A stretch of DNA of 64,000 nt from assembly GCA_002110485.1 (NCBI GenBank), contig MOWL01000067.1:2046001-2110000 (forward strand), in the 5' to 3' direction. Every line of letters starts with the position of its first letter. Position 1 is the stretch's first letter. Shown here one piece after another: positions 34,530-46,887 of this stretch. The stretch is from Emergomyces orientalis. Lineage: Eukaryota > Ascomycota > Eurotiomycetes > Onygenales > Ajellomycetaceae. The notes beneath the pieces are model-generated. The model ran no database searches. It was given only the letters and a program-made list of their open reading frames with translations, and was not told where the DNA came from. A program made the position numbers and the translations under genes.

Positions 34530-37500
34530 AATGACGTGTAAGAGACGCGACCAATTGTATGATAGAATAAAACTGAAAGGCCCTGTTTAGTCGCCTGTAA
34601 CAGCATAATCGGATCAGCCCCCGAGACAGGTCCATCGTTGTAATCTCAGGTCTCTCTCAATAAAATAAAAATGCCCGCTAAAGAGTACTTTTGAGGAAGG
34701 TGCGGTGCTGGCATGAACACGATGATATGAGGAAAGCGCTGGACGTTAGAAGACCAGTAGCGACGTCAATATAATTGTCTCCCTCATCCCGCATCCCTCC
34801 AAAAGACCTTTCGTTGGGGATAAAGGATATGAAGTGGGCGTCATCCTCACATTCCCAATCCCCCAAACTCTTGGTATTCGAGAGAAATACGGATTGGGAA
34901 TGTTGAGAAATGAATCCGCACGGCTTTTTCTCCTCTGTTAATCACCAGCCAACTCATATAGGTATGCTGGAAACATGCCATCTAGTGTCACTACTGTAAA
35001 CATCAAGGAGAATAAGATTAGGTATTCCCATTTGATCAGACATGGACATGTTGGCTGTGGTTATGCATTTGATATTGCCAGTCCACATTCCAGGTAGCAT
35101 ACTCCAGACTAGAGTGAGCGAAAATTAATGTACTCATTGACTTGGCTACCATGTATACACCAGAGCCAGAGGTCTCCCAAAGGCCAAGGAGGCTGGCAAA
35201 AAGGCTCTTGAAAAGCAGATCTCAAAAATGGTCATACACAGAGCAGACGGGAGTGCACAGATGACTCCTGTATTGGAAAGCATGCCAAGAAATCAAAGGT
35301 GGTCTCGGAACAATAATTTCCCGAGTGTTGCCTGGAGGTCGGACAATCCATTTTAGGCAAAGCCTCCCTCCCCTCCCCTTTTCCCCGACACCCCTCATCC
35401 CCGTACTTGTCGTTGGGCAGACGGCAACTATTCTTATAATAAACTGATAGCGCTGCATGTTCAAGTCTGCACCACATCAGAAAGATACCCAGGGAATCAG
35501 AAAGAAACACTGTGTTACTCACAGGGCGCATCGGAAAGCCATACGACTTTTGCGCAGCAGCCAACTCTCTCAGCGGTTGGTGTTTTTATATATACCGCCT
35601 TCATAAACTCAGCATTGCCAGAAAAGTTGTATAAACTATCATGCCTGGGTTTCTTCTTTTCTCTTCTGTCATATGGGATGTTGACATGCGTTGAGAGCTG
35701 TCCGCAATTTTTACGGAAGCTACTTCCCCTTTCAATTTGCTTGCTGGCCAACAGCTTCAAACGATGCTTACGATTGTTCCCGCAGCATGTCTGTAAGCAA
35801 AAGACTGCCTGTTCATTTTTGAGGAAATTAATCGAAGGCCCACGGGATTAGTTCATGCATTTTGTTGGCATATTCCACATCCGCTCTCTTTCCCGTATGG
35901 CGGGCGGTTTTGGCTGTACCGCGAATACCTCATGCTGGGTATCTCGCAGGACATGTCCTTACTGTTGGAACCCGCACCACTATATCTGCTGGCATCGCCT
36001 TGGTCCGCTTTGATGGTATCTCTGCGAAGGCCACGCAAGTCCAGAGAGCCAAACCCGCGCTCTCTTTTGAACAGCAATCCTTGGCGGTTTCTCAAGCTGG
36101 GAAGCACGAGGCCAACTAGCCCGGAAACCCCCGAGGGTGAAAGTTAGGCCTTATGTCAATGGCTCTTTCGGAGCGTTAAGCGCGGTTGTGGAAACAGAAA
36201 GCGCGTTTGGCAACCAGAGCCAAGAGGTCCAATCTTCTGGAATCCGAGGGCCAGTACATTTTAGACCGTGAGAACAGACGGAAGGCACTAAACGTTGAAA
36301 CCGATCCCATTACCACCCATTATTATGCTGCATTGTATGTACCTTGCCAACCCAATTTCCATTGCCAGTGGATACAGGGCCGACCCTGAATGGACGATTG
36401 CCGCTCCGCATTCTGTCTCGTGCTCGGCAACCTTGGACCCGATTTAAGGGTTATCCTCCGCCGCTTTCATAGCAAGACTTTAATCAGAAATGTCATGGAG
36501 AAGAAAATATTGTACCCTTGCCCGTTAGTCTCATGGCCATCCGGCTGTTGAAGATTAGCGCTTCCCCCGGAACAACTTTAGGACAACAATCATATCAACA
36601 TCGAGCTGCTATTCTCTATGACTCCGATGTTTGTTTTCGATGACTCGCAGGATTTTTGACGGGATGAATGACAGTTAATGTCTCAGCAGGTCTCTTCAAA
36701 ATTCCATTTTATTTTGCCAAGGCCACTGATACCACGGCTGCCTACGGAAGGGTCAACATTCTATCATTTGATTAGTTCAGCTATCTCCGTTAATCATCGC
36801 TCTGCGGGTGGCGGAACGGAGCCACAAGGTGCCTCGCTTCCAGGTGCGCCTCAGCCCTTGTCATTAATTGTCGTCGTCGACGTTGCCGCCTTATTCAATT
36901 CACGATTGTTTTGATCAAGTGACTTCCACCATCGGCATGATTATGATTGCTGACTGTTTGTCGCCAAGGAACAATGAGTCATGTGATATTGCTATCTTGG
37001 CTTGTTCCTCTTTTTCAACTTTTCCTTGATGTGGGATGTTTGGCTGACAATCGTGAGGACTAGGCAACTAGCGTGATACAGTGGCGGTACATTTTGTTGT
37101 TGTATTGCACTAACACAGGCTATCGCTCTCTCACTGGCGCTAACGCACCCGGCCATTTTCGTATTCTGTTAAATTTGTTCTCTCATCTCATCCAATCAAG
37201 CCAACCCACTAGGCTGCAAGTTGACGATTCTCCATGTGGCTAGCTCGATCGAGCATAGATTGGCGCCCACCGCCTCCTGTTGCAATGCGCTGCTTTCCAG
37301 CCCAGCCTGGCAATCCTCCACTCCGCCTGACCAAGTGTCCTTCTCATCCCAGCATTCTGTCCCCCTCTTTCGTGTTCTTTCTTCCTCGGAAAGATTATTG
37401 TTTCCTCCATTGTCTGGAAACATTCGTGAATTTCGATTATATATTTTTCTCTTTCGTTTACAAATTATCTTATTAAAGATAATTATTGGAATTTTCAGCG

Positions 37501-38017
37501 TCACCCTCTTCTTCCATTTTTCTGCGTTTATTCTACTTGAAATCCGCCTGACTTATCCTTTTCGTGCTGACGATGTGTTGGCAAAATCCGAGACTGAATA
37601 ATACCGCTAGTGGTACCGAAGATATTTCGGGCGACACCAAAATACGCTAACAGTCTTGGTATCAGCAGATATTGCTGTTTTGAGTATAGTTGGTTTCGCA
37701 TGGGTTTGGCCGATTGCATAGTTCTTGTTGCGGCTGGGCCGGTGTGGAACCGATCATGGGCATCATGTCCAACTTTGCCCCATGAGCCAGAAATTCCCAC
37801 TCTTCCCTCTCCTTTGTCGGCCTCCTCCCCCTTTGTTTCTTCCTCGCCTCCTTTGCTCTCTCCATTCATAATCTACTTTGCTACCATATCATTGAGTTTG
37901 TACCCGAATCTCATGCTCATATAAACGAAATTAGAAGTGGAAAATACCAGCAGTCAAGATGGATACTATATGAGCGTTTCGCACCGCTTTATTTGCATTT
38001 CGCCCCCTTTGATATTC
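34530..38017. other. Long intergenic region, no gene recognised
   Basis: About 3.5 kb. A minus-strand frame at 35232-35564 contains a Cys-bearing stretch (KNSCRLPNDKYGDEGC) and both strands are open over 35853-36119, but none could be built into a spliced gene or matched to a family. Gene relics are possible. The right end holds the promoter of the coiled-coil gene. Confidence 0.4.
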
Positions 38018-39634
38018 ATGATGAGCACAGTTGAAAGAAGCCTTATGAGGGCTTCCAGTATGACCACCAGTCCCAGATTAACCACGAAGCGAGAATCAAC
38101 ACCACCATCCGTCTCCGATCCAGCACTCCTCCATATCCATGATCGTTTACATCAGCTAGATGCCAAAGTAATCGATCTCCGTGCCTCCATATTGACCCCA
38201 GACGAATATGTCGACCGACGAAACCGCCAGGACGAGTTCATCCGGCGAGAGTTTGACGGGCAACGCCAGGTTTGCAGCCGTATCGAGCTGAATGTGGGAA
38301 GAACGAAGGGTGATGTGACCCAGTTAAAGGATGGTTTGACCCAGTTGAAGTCGGAAATGCTACAGCTGAGGACTCATGTCGCCCAACTTGGTTCGAAAGA
38401 AGCCTTTCTTCAGAGCGATATCACCCAACTCCAAAGCGATGTCAACCAACTCCAGCTCGATGTTCAAAAACTGCACGCCGAAATCTGCGCTACCCGTACC
38501 GACCTCAGCCAGATCCAAACTATCGTAAGCCAACTTCGCATCGATTTGATGACTCTTCAGAGGGAGACTTCCCAGAACTTTGGGGCCGTTTTTTCTCGAT
38601 TCTCTGCAATGGAATCGCGGATGAAGCATATGGAACGTACCCGGTTCAACTCTCTCGCACAGACGGTACATGCACCTATCACGCCAGTCCCCTTTGTCGA
38701 AGATGACGGCTCTGTTCGTTGGCCTGAATATTTCCCCCGAACAGTTTGGAAGTTTTGGTGTTTGAAGAAGAGAAACAGAAGTAAGTGGGTGGAATGGAAT
38801 TAAAAGGGTTAACACTGGGTGGCTTGCAACGATACTAACCTAAACTTTCTAGTTCATCGACTTGTCGAGCTTGCTGATTTCTACGAGCTGGAAGGATATC
38901 AGTATTGGGGTCGTATGCCTCATGCTCACGATTCTACTTTCGCTACAGATGGAAATATGAGCGATTCGAGCGACTCGAGCGACCTGCCATCAGATCTCAC
39001 ACGCGCAGAGGCATCCCGACAATATCCAGAAGCTTGCCATCAGGCTTTAGCTGCCACCCTTGGTCTTGTGTATTACAAGATTCGAAACGAAGTCGGTGAA
39101 GGTCCTATTGGACATCATGTTCCAGGAGCCCACAAGCGTGTACAGGACGAAATGGGATCGATCAATTCCTCATCAAAGCAAAAACCAGCCAAACTCTCCC
39201 GTCGCTCCAACGAGAGCTCACCGATCAACTTGCACCGTATCCACACCGGTCCGGCCCTCGATGCGAAGTCCATCGTTTCCGAGGGAATGGATAAACTAGG
39301 TTGGAATGTCCACGCGTCGCAGATGTCCGATGACACGATGAGTAAATTGAAAGGAATCGTATCCGACGAAGTCAACACTATCCTGCTACACGCATTGGAA
39401 CGCGGCCGGATTCGGCTGAAGCCCAATGCCCTCGAACGTCCGCGTCAATCGCCCACTGACTCTTCCAAGCTCAGCATTCGTGCTAGACCCAACTTCGATG
39501 AATTTCCAGCCCCACACGACGATGACATGGTTACAGTTGCGAACACGGTTCCGACTGAAATCATTTCTCCTCGGTCTTCCGGTGACGATGGACGGTGGAT
39601 TCCAGGGCAGATGTCGGAAACCCCGAGCCCCTAG
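38018..39634 (+). CDS. Coiled-coil protein of unknown function
   Basis: Two exons, 38018-38780 and 38853-39634 (GTAAGT donor, CTAAC branch, CTAG acceptor), about 514 aa. Residues about 95-210 form a long heptad-repeat coiled coil with regularly spaced QL pairs (DVTQLKDGLTQLKSEM, DITQLQSDVNQLQLDV). After the coil come a WPEYFPRTVWKFWCLK motif at the exon end, IHRLVELADFYELEGYQYWG at the start of exon 2, then a Ser-rich tail. The WPEYFPxTVxxFW block looks conserved and may be the functional signature, but I cannot name the family. There is no signal peptide. The start is uncertain: ATG at 37970 is in frame 16 codons upstream, and ATG at 38021 is adjacent. Confidence 0.8.
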
Positions 39635-40540
39635 GCAATCTTTGTCTTCATGTCCCTTCTGGTGTTCTTTGAGCCTAGTCATCATCTCAGATCAGTCTTG
39701 CATTATCGCTTCCACATGGGAACTTATATTCCTGTTTTTAAGCTAAGCAGAGTTGACTTGAGTGACTAATGAATTCATTGGGCAGAAGTATTGGCGAGCG
39801 CCGTGTACTCTACGTCCGCTACCGATCAATACCTACTTGCTACGATTATCAAAGCAAGTTTCCTTCGTTTCCACTACTTAGCCTGTCGTTTCCCTATCGA
39901 TTCGACGGGTGCTTTTGGCAACGAAGGTAAATAGTAGGTAGTGATGACGTTTTGGAGAACCAAACAACATGGATATGTCATCTGGTATCTTCCGTTCATT
40001 TTGAAAATGCATTGCACTGGCGTTTTGGGACCCCCCTCACTTGAAACATTTAATGGCGCTTTTCTCTATTTATTTGGGACAGCGAATTATGATAATCTCG
40101 GTTTTTTTAGCACTTTATTCATGCTTTCAACATACCCCCTTATCCCTTACCCCCTACCCCTTGCCCCTTTCTGCATCGTTTTGGCGTTTGTTTTACTTAT
40201 TACATTCTTAGTAGATAAATTTTCACTCACTATTGCAAATACAAATACAAATATAACCTATATAACTTATATTATTTATTAATTCTCAAAACACATGAAA
40301 TATGTAGACAGAAGCAACAGTTATAGGTTTCGTTCTGTTACCCCTTTTACAGTAAATATCACGTGATTCAATATCCCTATCTATTTTCCCTCCCTATTAC
40401 TGCTGCCTAACTCCCCTTGCTAAACATTGGCTCCATTCTTCTTGTTTTCGCCTGGCGAACTACTTCAACTAGCAAAGACCACTTAACCTTTGTGCCAGGA
40501 AGAAGCATAAGAAACAAGTGTGGATCTAGCAAAAACTACT

Positions 40541-40558
40541 TACGTATAAAAATACGTA
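40541..40558. repeat. Short inverted repeat (TACGTAT/ATACGTA)
   Basis: TACGTAT and ATACGTA separated by AAAA, a 7-bp perfect stem. It lies 50 bp left of a second, GC-rich inverted repeat. Confidence 0.5.
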
Positions 40559-40610
40559 GGGCTTTAGTAGTTGAAGGACCAGGCAACATCAAAAAGCTCT
40601 GCTAAGTCGG

Positions 40611-40651
40611 TTGTGTCGCGCGGCGCCGCCGCAGCTTTGCCAACGACACAA
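40611..40651. repeat. GC-rich inverted repeat, possible cruciform or structured RNA
   Basis: TTGTGTCG at 40611-40618 and CGACACAA at 40644-40651 are perfect 8-bp arms. The interior contains the self-complementary GCGGCGCCGC at 40620-40629. The GC content is far above the surrounding sequence. It could be the end of a small degenerate mobile element; no target-site duplication was identified. Confidence 0.45.
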
Positions 40652-40993
40652 GGGGGCAGGGTTGAAGCCCAGGGTCTTACAAAATGACATCGCTTCCTCA
40701 AGAAAGTCCCCGCTGCGAATAGGTGTCGAATCGAAATGAAAAACCTCCATGTGCATTTCTTTATGCTGAGATTTTCATTGAATGCCTTGGCGAAAGAACA
40801 GCCAGCGAGATTGTATGAGTAGCACGTTGATATCGAATTATGTAGTATAAAATCAGCGCGCCAAACTCACCATCATTTTTTATTATAACCTTCCTACATT
40901 ACCGCGTCGCATGGGGCGAACAATCATGGGGTCACCGACGACGAAGGTAGTTTCCGATCAACATCTTATAAAAATCATCGAAGCCCACAGCGA

Positions 40994-41803
40994 TTAGTTA
41001 ATAAACTGGCATGGGACAAGACCCAACAAATAAAATTGACATTTTGCCGGCTCCATATCTTTCAACCGGTTGTCCACACCGCTCACGTAGCTAGGTGTAC
41101 CAGGGACAGTCATTGTCAAGTCAGATGGATCCGGTACACTTCCGCTATTATAGCATCGCAGCATGGCTCTGTAACTCTGGCCATTCTTCTCATAACATGC
41201 TTTCAAACCCGGTGTTTTGCCTGTTCCGAATACACCGGCGTTTATCATACCTCTAATGGTCTTCTCAGCACATTTTCTCTTGGTAATGTTTGCGCAGTGC
41301 GCGCTTCCCGCGCCTGCATGATTCCAGGAGGTTTCCTCCGTCCTGCGGGAACACGCAGATTTTCTTGCATCATAACAGCAAGAATGATTCGTCTATATTT
41401 GTTTTTGGAGGCAGAAAAGGGTTGCAGTGAGCTGGATGATCCTCAAATAGCAGCAAACGAGGCAGTTTTGTGTAGGAACTTAAAGAATAGTGGAGCAAAG
41501 GTTAGAAATATGGAAACATCCTCATTAATACCTGAGTGACGATCTGCTTCTTGAATATATTTCTGAATATGTTTCACCTTCCCTGAGCTGTTGTGCCTCA
41601 GCACGGTTCCGCGATTCTTGTCAAAAAACTCGCCAATTGAAAGCCATTCGCCCGCTGCTGGGAAGTCTTGCGGCATCACACTTTGCTTGCGCTACTCGAT
41701 CATGAAGCTTAATCGGTGAAAAGATCAGGCCGAGAGCTAGTACTTGAAGCAAAAGCACATACTTAGTAAACTTAATAATATATCCCTGGCAAATTTGTAT
41801 CAT
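40994..41803 (-). pseudogene. Frameshifted gene for a secreted Cys-rich protein, unrecognised
   Basis: From ATG at 41803 the minus strand encodes a hydrophobic leader (KYVLLLQVLALGLIFSPI) ending in a good cleavage context (RVAQA before KCDAARLPSSG). At the G-run near 41655 this frame soon stops, while the +1 frame continues smoothly (EWLSIGEFFDKNRGTVLR, KHIQKYIQEADRHSG), as if one G were inserted. After an intron whose acceptor is at 41393-41394 (AATATAG), a last exon 40994-41392 encodes 132 residues with nine Cys (HSCCYDARKSAC, NITKRKCAEK, LKACYEKNGQSY, MLRCYNSG, PAKCQ, VPCQF). The donor is not certain; GAG-GAT/GTTTCC near 41515 would keep frame. I do not know the family. Sequencing error instead of true frameshift is possible. 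Confidence 0.45.
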
Positions 41804-43260
41804 TGAGCATGGTGTAAGATGCATAGCATGAAAGCGAATCATACCGAGAATATATGCATATTTGGTTGCAGGCGTCTGATACAAATACGTATCTCTATCC
41901 GGAAATATGAATAGCCCCCAATTAGCAAGCTATGAATCATACAATCGGCGAACTGCCGGAATCAGGTTCTGCCCAGAGAGGGTAAGGGGCAGACATATAT
42001 GTTGATAGCACAAGCAGTCACTGAAAGTTGTAATATGAACTGGAAACAACGCAGTTGAATTTCAGGATTGTTAACCTCAGTGTAAAATTCGCGATCGACC
42101 TCGATTGCTCTCACCACCTCGCCATTTCTCGTCAGTTTTCATGAGATCAATCTGCTACGTACCAGCATCGAGGATTCCGCAGATACGCTATCACTGATTG
42201 AAAAACGGCCCAAACAAAGGTTAAGAGTCTGCATGTTACTTGCTGCTTGATATTGTTCATCAGATACGCGCGGCACTGCGGGCTCAGGGTGGTCGCTCCA
42301 AGGGTAGGACAATTCCATGGGAGTTGATGCGAAGAGAAAGACGCACGGAAATTTCACCACTTAAGGCGCGAAATTGGGTTCAAGAGTGATGCAATATGAA
42401 AATGTGATAGAGTTCAGAATTTGGTGTGCACCCGATATGCGGAAATACTGCTGATCTTCAGCGTCAAGGTAAGTAACTGCTTAGGCAGCCAATCAAGGTC
42501 AATTGCATACGGAAAAGAAGAGCTCAGGCGCAGTGGGAGCAATCAAATGGTATTTATGAGCTTGTTCCTGCGACGCACGTTTTCGTTTCGTTTCTATTAA
42601 AATATAGACCGACCCTCCTGACAATTGAGGCCTTTACCCTAAATAACTTCGGCACCCATCCTCTAATTTGGATGCCAGCACTACTTTTCGTGCAAGGCTG
42701 CCACTAACAACCAATTGCGAGACGGAATGATATAGCCAATCGCCTGAAGTGGCCTTTTCTAGGGGGTGATTGATAGTTACCATTGATATCCAGAATATTT
42801 AGGTAAAATGCTTTTTAGTTGCCCAATGAGCATCATCATCCACTCTGCGGCAATCCTATCACTAGAGTGTTGGCGCCTAGCTTACTAGCCAGTAGGCTCT
42901 CTTGCTGCGTCCGGGCCAACAGTTCTGTTTGGGGGTGGCTCCCGGGTGCATGATGCCACCACGCCAGTAGTGGAATCCTTGATCGTTTGGTGTGCATGGT
43001 GAGAGGTTCGTTGACTTGATCAGCGCGCCCTGCGCTCTTGAGGTCATGAACGGGGTGACAAGGCTGAAAATAATACAGCGTGAATATTCGTCTTTATGAA
43101 ACCACCTGTCAGGACTCAAGAGTAACCCGAGTAGAAATTGCGGTTAATTGTTGATTAGAAATTTATGATATTCAACAACATCACATTCAAACTACTTTTA
43201 CATAGCAGGCTACCGAAGAACTTTTCGCTACCGGAAGACTGAGTCCTTTTTACGATTACC
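41804..43260. other. Intergenic, no gene recognised
   Basis: About 1.46 kb between the Cys-rich relic and the NLR. Short minus-strand frames (for example 42877-43119) carry no recognisable motif. Confidence 0.45.
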
Positions 43261-46200
43261 ATGGAAAAAGCAAACATGAGGTAAGCCCTGTTTTTGAATT
43301 GCTCCTGTTTCTCATGTCTCTAATCTCGCATGGCAGTGGTACGGGAAGCAAAACCCCTTCTTGGGAGAAGGCTCTGGAGAATTACCGCGAAGAGTTGGCG
43401 GAGAAGGATGACTACAAATGAATTCTCGAGCATCAAGGGACTCTGGACGAACTAATGAAGTTCACAAATTCTCTTGAACGGCCGGGCTTACGTGACAGGA
43501 ATGTACTAAACTCAATGAAGCGATTAAAACCTATCCTGAAATTTGTGAATGACTTCTCCGCCATAATCGTTCTCTATTTCGGCGCGGATACCGCCATTAC
43601 GGCTGTCATATGGGGAAGCCTCAAGTTGATACTGACAGTGTGTACTGCGGCCCCTATTCCATGATTCTACAGAGTCGATGATCATAATCCAAGTCCGTGC
43701 CTGAGATAACTAAGGCATCATAGCTTGCATCCTCTGCGGAAGATAGTTTACGAGACATGCTTGACATGCTTGAAGAGCTGAGCCTCACATTGCCTCGACT
43801 CAAGACATATGAAGAGACCCTCCCCATGGACGCTGCGCTCGAGACTTCACTACTGGAAGTGTATAGTGAGGTTATCTGCCTCTATGCTCGAGCAATACAG
43901 TTTTTTCGGTCTCGCAAACATGGCAAGTAAGCCGTTTATCTAAATGATTAGGAAGTCAGCATCACCATCATCTCGAGTTTGTTTTTCTGATGATTTTCTT
44001 GGAAAGTCTAACAAAACCAAGCTTTATTGCGAGAGAACGCCTGGGCAGAACTACGCGGAGACTTCACGAGAACAACCCGACGAATAAAACGGTTGTCAGC
44101 TGCTGTTGAAAGCGAGGCAGATCTTGCAAGGCTGCGCACGGAGAAGGACAAGTATCATGAGGTTCTTATGCTGATTTCCGATATTAAACGGGACCCGGCT
44201 GCTCCTAGCATCAGAAACAAGCTCTCTATTCCTTATACTGCCAATCCTCGATTTTGGGGTCGTCAAGATGCTCTTGATCAAGTTGATAAAGCCTTAGATC
44301 CCTCAGAAGCTGCACAAGGTCTTCAGTCATTCGCCTTGTACGGAATGGGCGGCGTTTGGAAGAAGCAAATTGCGCTTCAGTATGCTACAAGTTGTCGAAG
44401 TAAGTTTGACGCGGTCATTTGGGTGGCTGCAGATACTCTAATCACGATGGGACAAAGCTTCCGTGAAGCAGCAAGGAATCTAGGTATTATAGATCCAAAT
44501 CAAGATAGCGAGGATAACGCTGTAAGTATGAAAGTTAAAAGTTGGCTTTGCGAGACAGGTAAGCTTCCTTTACCACATCTATCCGATCTATTTCAGCCAC
44601 GGAGCTTTAACGGTCTTGCTTTTTCAACCAGATGAAAAATGGCTATTAGTACTGGACAATGCCGATGATCTGAGCATAATAAAGCACGCTTTGCCTAACA
44701 GCAACAAGGGGTCAGTTTTGTTGACCACACGGAATTTTAATGGTGCTATCACTGCTGCACGGAATGGGTTCCACGTGCAGCCTTTCGATGAGGAAACAGG
44801 TGCAGCAGCATTGCTAAATTTTCTGAGTTTGGACCCTAAGTCAGAAATGCACTTAGAAAATGCTAAAGCAATAGCATCAACCCTCGGCGGTCTTCCTTTG
44901 GCTCTAAGCCAGATAGGCGAATTTGTCACACAGCGGCGAATTGCTCTGCTTGAATTTCTTCCTCTCTACAGGAGGAACACTTCAAGGATTGACGCAAAAA
45001 AGAATGAGTTGGATGACTACCGTCATACATTAAATACGGTCTGGAAAATGTCACTAAACAAACTCTCTGGAACCTCGAAAGTGTTGCAAATGCTTCTAGC
45101 ATTCCTTGACCCGGACATGATTCATGTATCAGTGCTTACGGAAGGCGGCAAGATGGTAAAAGATGACGAATTTGAATTTCTTACTGACGAGCTAGAGTAA
45201 GTCTGTCTTCCATAATCTTGGAGGAGTCGGTTCTCACATACTTAGCCTCCTTGATGCCGAGCAACATTTGCTGCAAGCAGCTCTAATTGAGAAGAACGAC
45301 GTAAACCACCATCTCTCTATTCATCTACTTGTGCAAACGGCGATAATCAGGGAAATGACAGCTGAAGGGCGAGCGCGAATACTCACTATCACAGTGACTA
45401 TCCTGAGCTGGGGATTTCCAGACACTTTCAGTGCCGATGTTGGTCACCAAGTGTCGTCGTGGGATAGATGCGACAACTGTTTGCCTCATATTGTCCATCT
45501 TGTGAGACAAGTCAAGATTTACAATCTTGAACCTCAAGACAAACAGACCTATGCTGAACTAATTTTGCGATGTTGCTGGTGAGACGAAAATTCCTGGGGA
45601 TCCTCCTACCTAAAATTACGGATAATTGAAACATGTTAGGCACCTCTATGAAAAGGAATACTATGAACAGGCCCAAGAATATGTCCAAGAAGCGCTTCAG
45701 AATTTTATCGACAAATCGGCAGCCACGTATGCCAGTGCGATTGATCTTTCTGGCTTGATTGAACTTGATTTGAACAACGCGCAAAATGCTCTGAACATAT
45801 TCGAAGAGGCCATGAGAATCCGCGAAATTATATTCCCTCCCAACGACCCCTTTCTAGCAGCGAGTGAAGTCAACCTTGGCCTTGCTTACACCGAGCTCGG
45901 CGACCTGGAAAATGCATATCAGCATCTTCAGAGGTCCACTGAGATCCGCCTGGCAGCGCAAAGCGACAGACTTACCAACTCCTATAGCAATATGTCAAAC
46001 CAACTAATTCGAATGGGAAAACCAGATGAGGCGGAAGAAATGCTCAAACGGTGCCCAGCACTGAAAGATTTGAGCGATGATGAATTCCTGAAAACAGGAA
46101 ATCCCCGCTTTTCCGGGTAAGGACATATCACATCGTACTAAGTGGAATCCTTCAAGTACTGACAAGGTAATTCTATTTTATTTTGTTTAAAAACACAGGA

Positions 46201-46793
46201 ATATGATTGTTCTCAGTCGAATTCGCTTAGCTCAAGGGCGACATGATGATGCTTTAAGGATTGCATCCAAAGCTCTTAGTTTTCGGCGAAGCATCCTCTG
46301 CGACCGCCTGAAAATATGCGATTCTCTTTATCAGGTTGCTGGACTCCTGGAAAATCAAGGCAACGAAGCTTTAGCAATGTGAGTTTAATTTTTTTTATTT
46401 TTTACACACACTAATCACTCGTTTCTAGATGGAAATATATATTTTATATTAGCATGTCACAAATTATGCCACTGATTAAAAATCTATACTTTGTCCTATG
46501 TTATTTAATAACCACAATTATATATCTATATATACAGTAAACTCCTACACGAATGCGCAACAATAGCAGAAAACCTTCCCAGAAAAGAAGGGGTTAACCA
46601 TCTTGCCCGAGCGAAGAACAAGCTCTCTGTGGTATTTAAGGCGCTTGGCAAAGAGGTTGAAAGTCAAGAGTGCGGAAATACGGCTGTCCAACTGATGGCC
46701 GAAATCCGCGCTATGCAGGCGGAGCTTTTCGACAAGGCGGTTGATGTCAGGTCTGAAGCTTTTGAGAGACTCGCCCCGTGGATGTTGTGGTAA
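43261..46793 (+). pseudogene. STAND/NLR protein (DUF7708-like, NB-ARC, TPR) with in-frame stop and degenerate P-loop
   Basis: Nine exons fit: 43261-43280, 43337-43637, 43724-43922, 44022-44558, 44632-45196, 45246-45578, 45640-46116, 46199-46378 and 46538-46793. They sum to 956 codons with all phases matching. Order of parts: an N-terminal helical region resembling DUF7708 (WEKALENYREEL, LMKFTNSLERPG, LEELSLTLPRL, VYSEVICLYARAIQFF), an NB-ARC ATPase (NPRFWGR, KWLLVLDNADD Walker B, SVLLTTRN, LGGLPLALSQIG) and C-terminal TPR-like repeats (EEAMRIREIIFPPNDPFLAASEVNLG). Such fungal proteins act in non-self recognition and regulated cell death. Two defects: TGA at 43419-43421, in frame inside exon 2 after DDYK, and a P-loop reading GMGGVWKK where GMGGVGKT is expected. 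A shorter protein could start at ATG 43455. One intron (43923-44021) needs a GC donor. Confidence 0.8.
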
Positions 46794-46854
46794 AGAGGGA
46801 GGATAGGTCATGCCATGCAACGAATTTACGCCATTCTCTTCTTGTATCGCATTA

Positions 46855-46887
<33 letters not shown>

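Larger units (their letters stand above)
39635..40993. other. Intergenic with hairpin-forming sequences
   Basis: About 1.36 kb. It is A/T-rich until about 40380, then has a patch at 40540-40655 with two inverted repeats, one in unusually GC-rich sequence. No gene was recognised. Confidence 0.5.
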
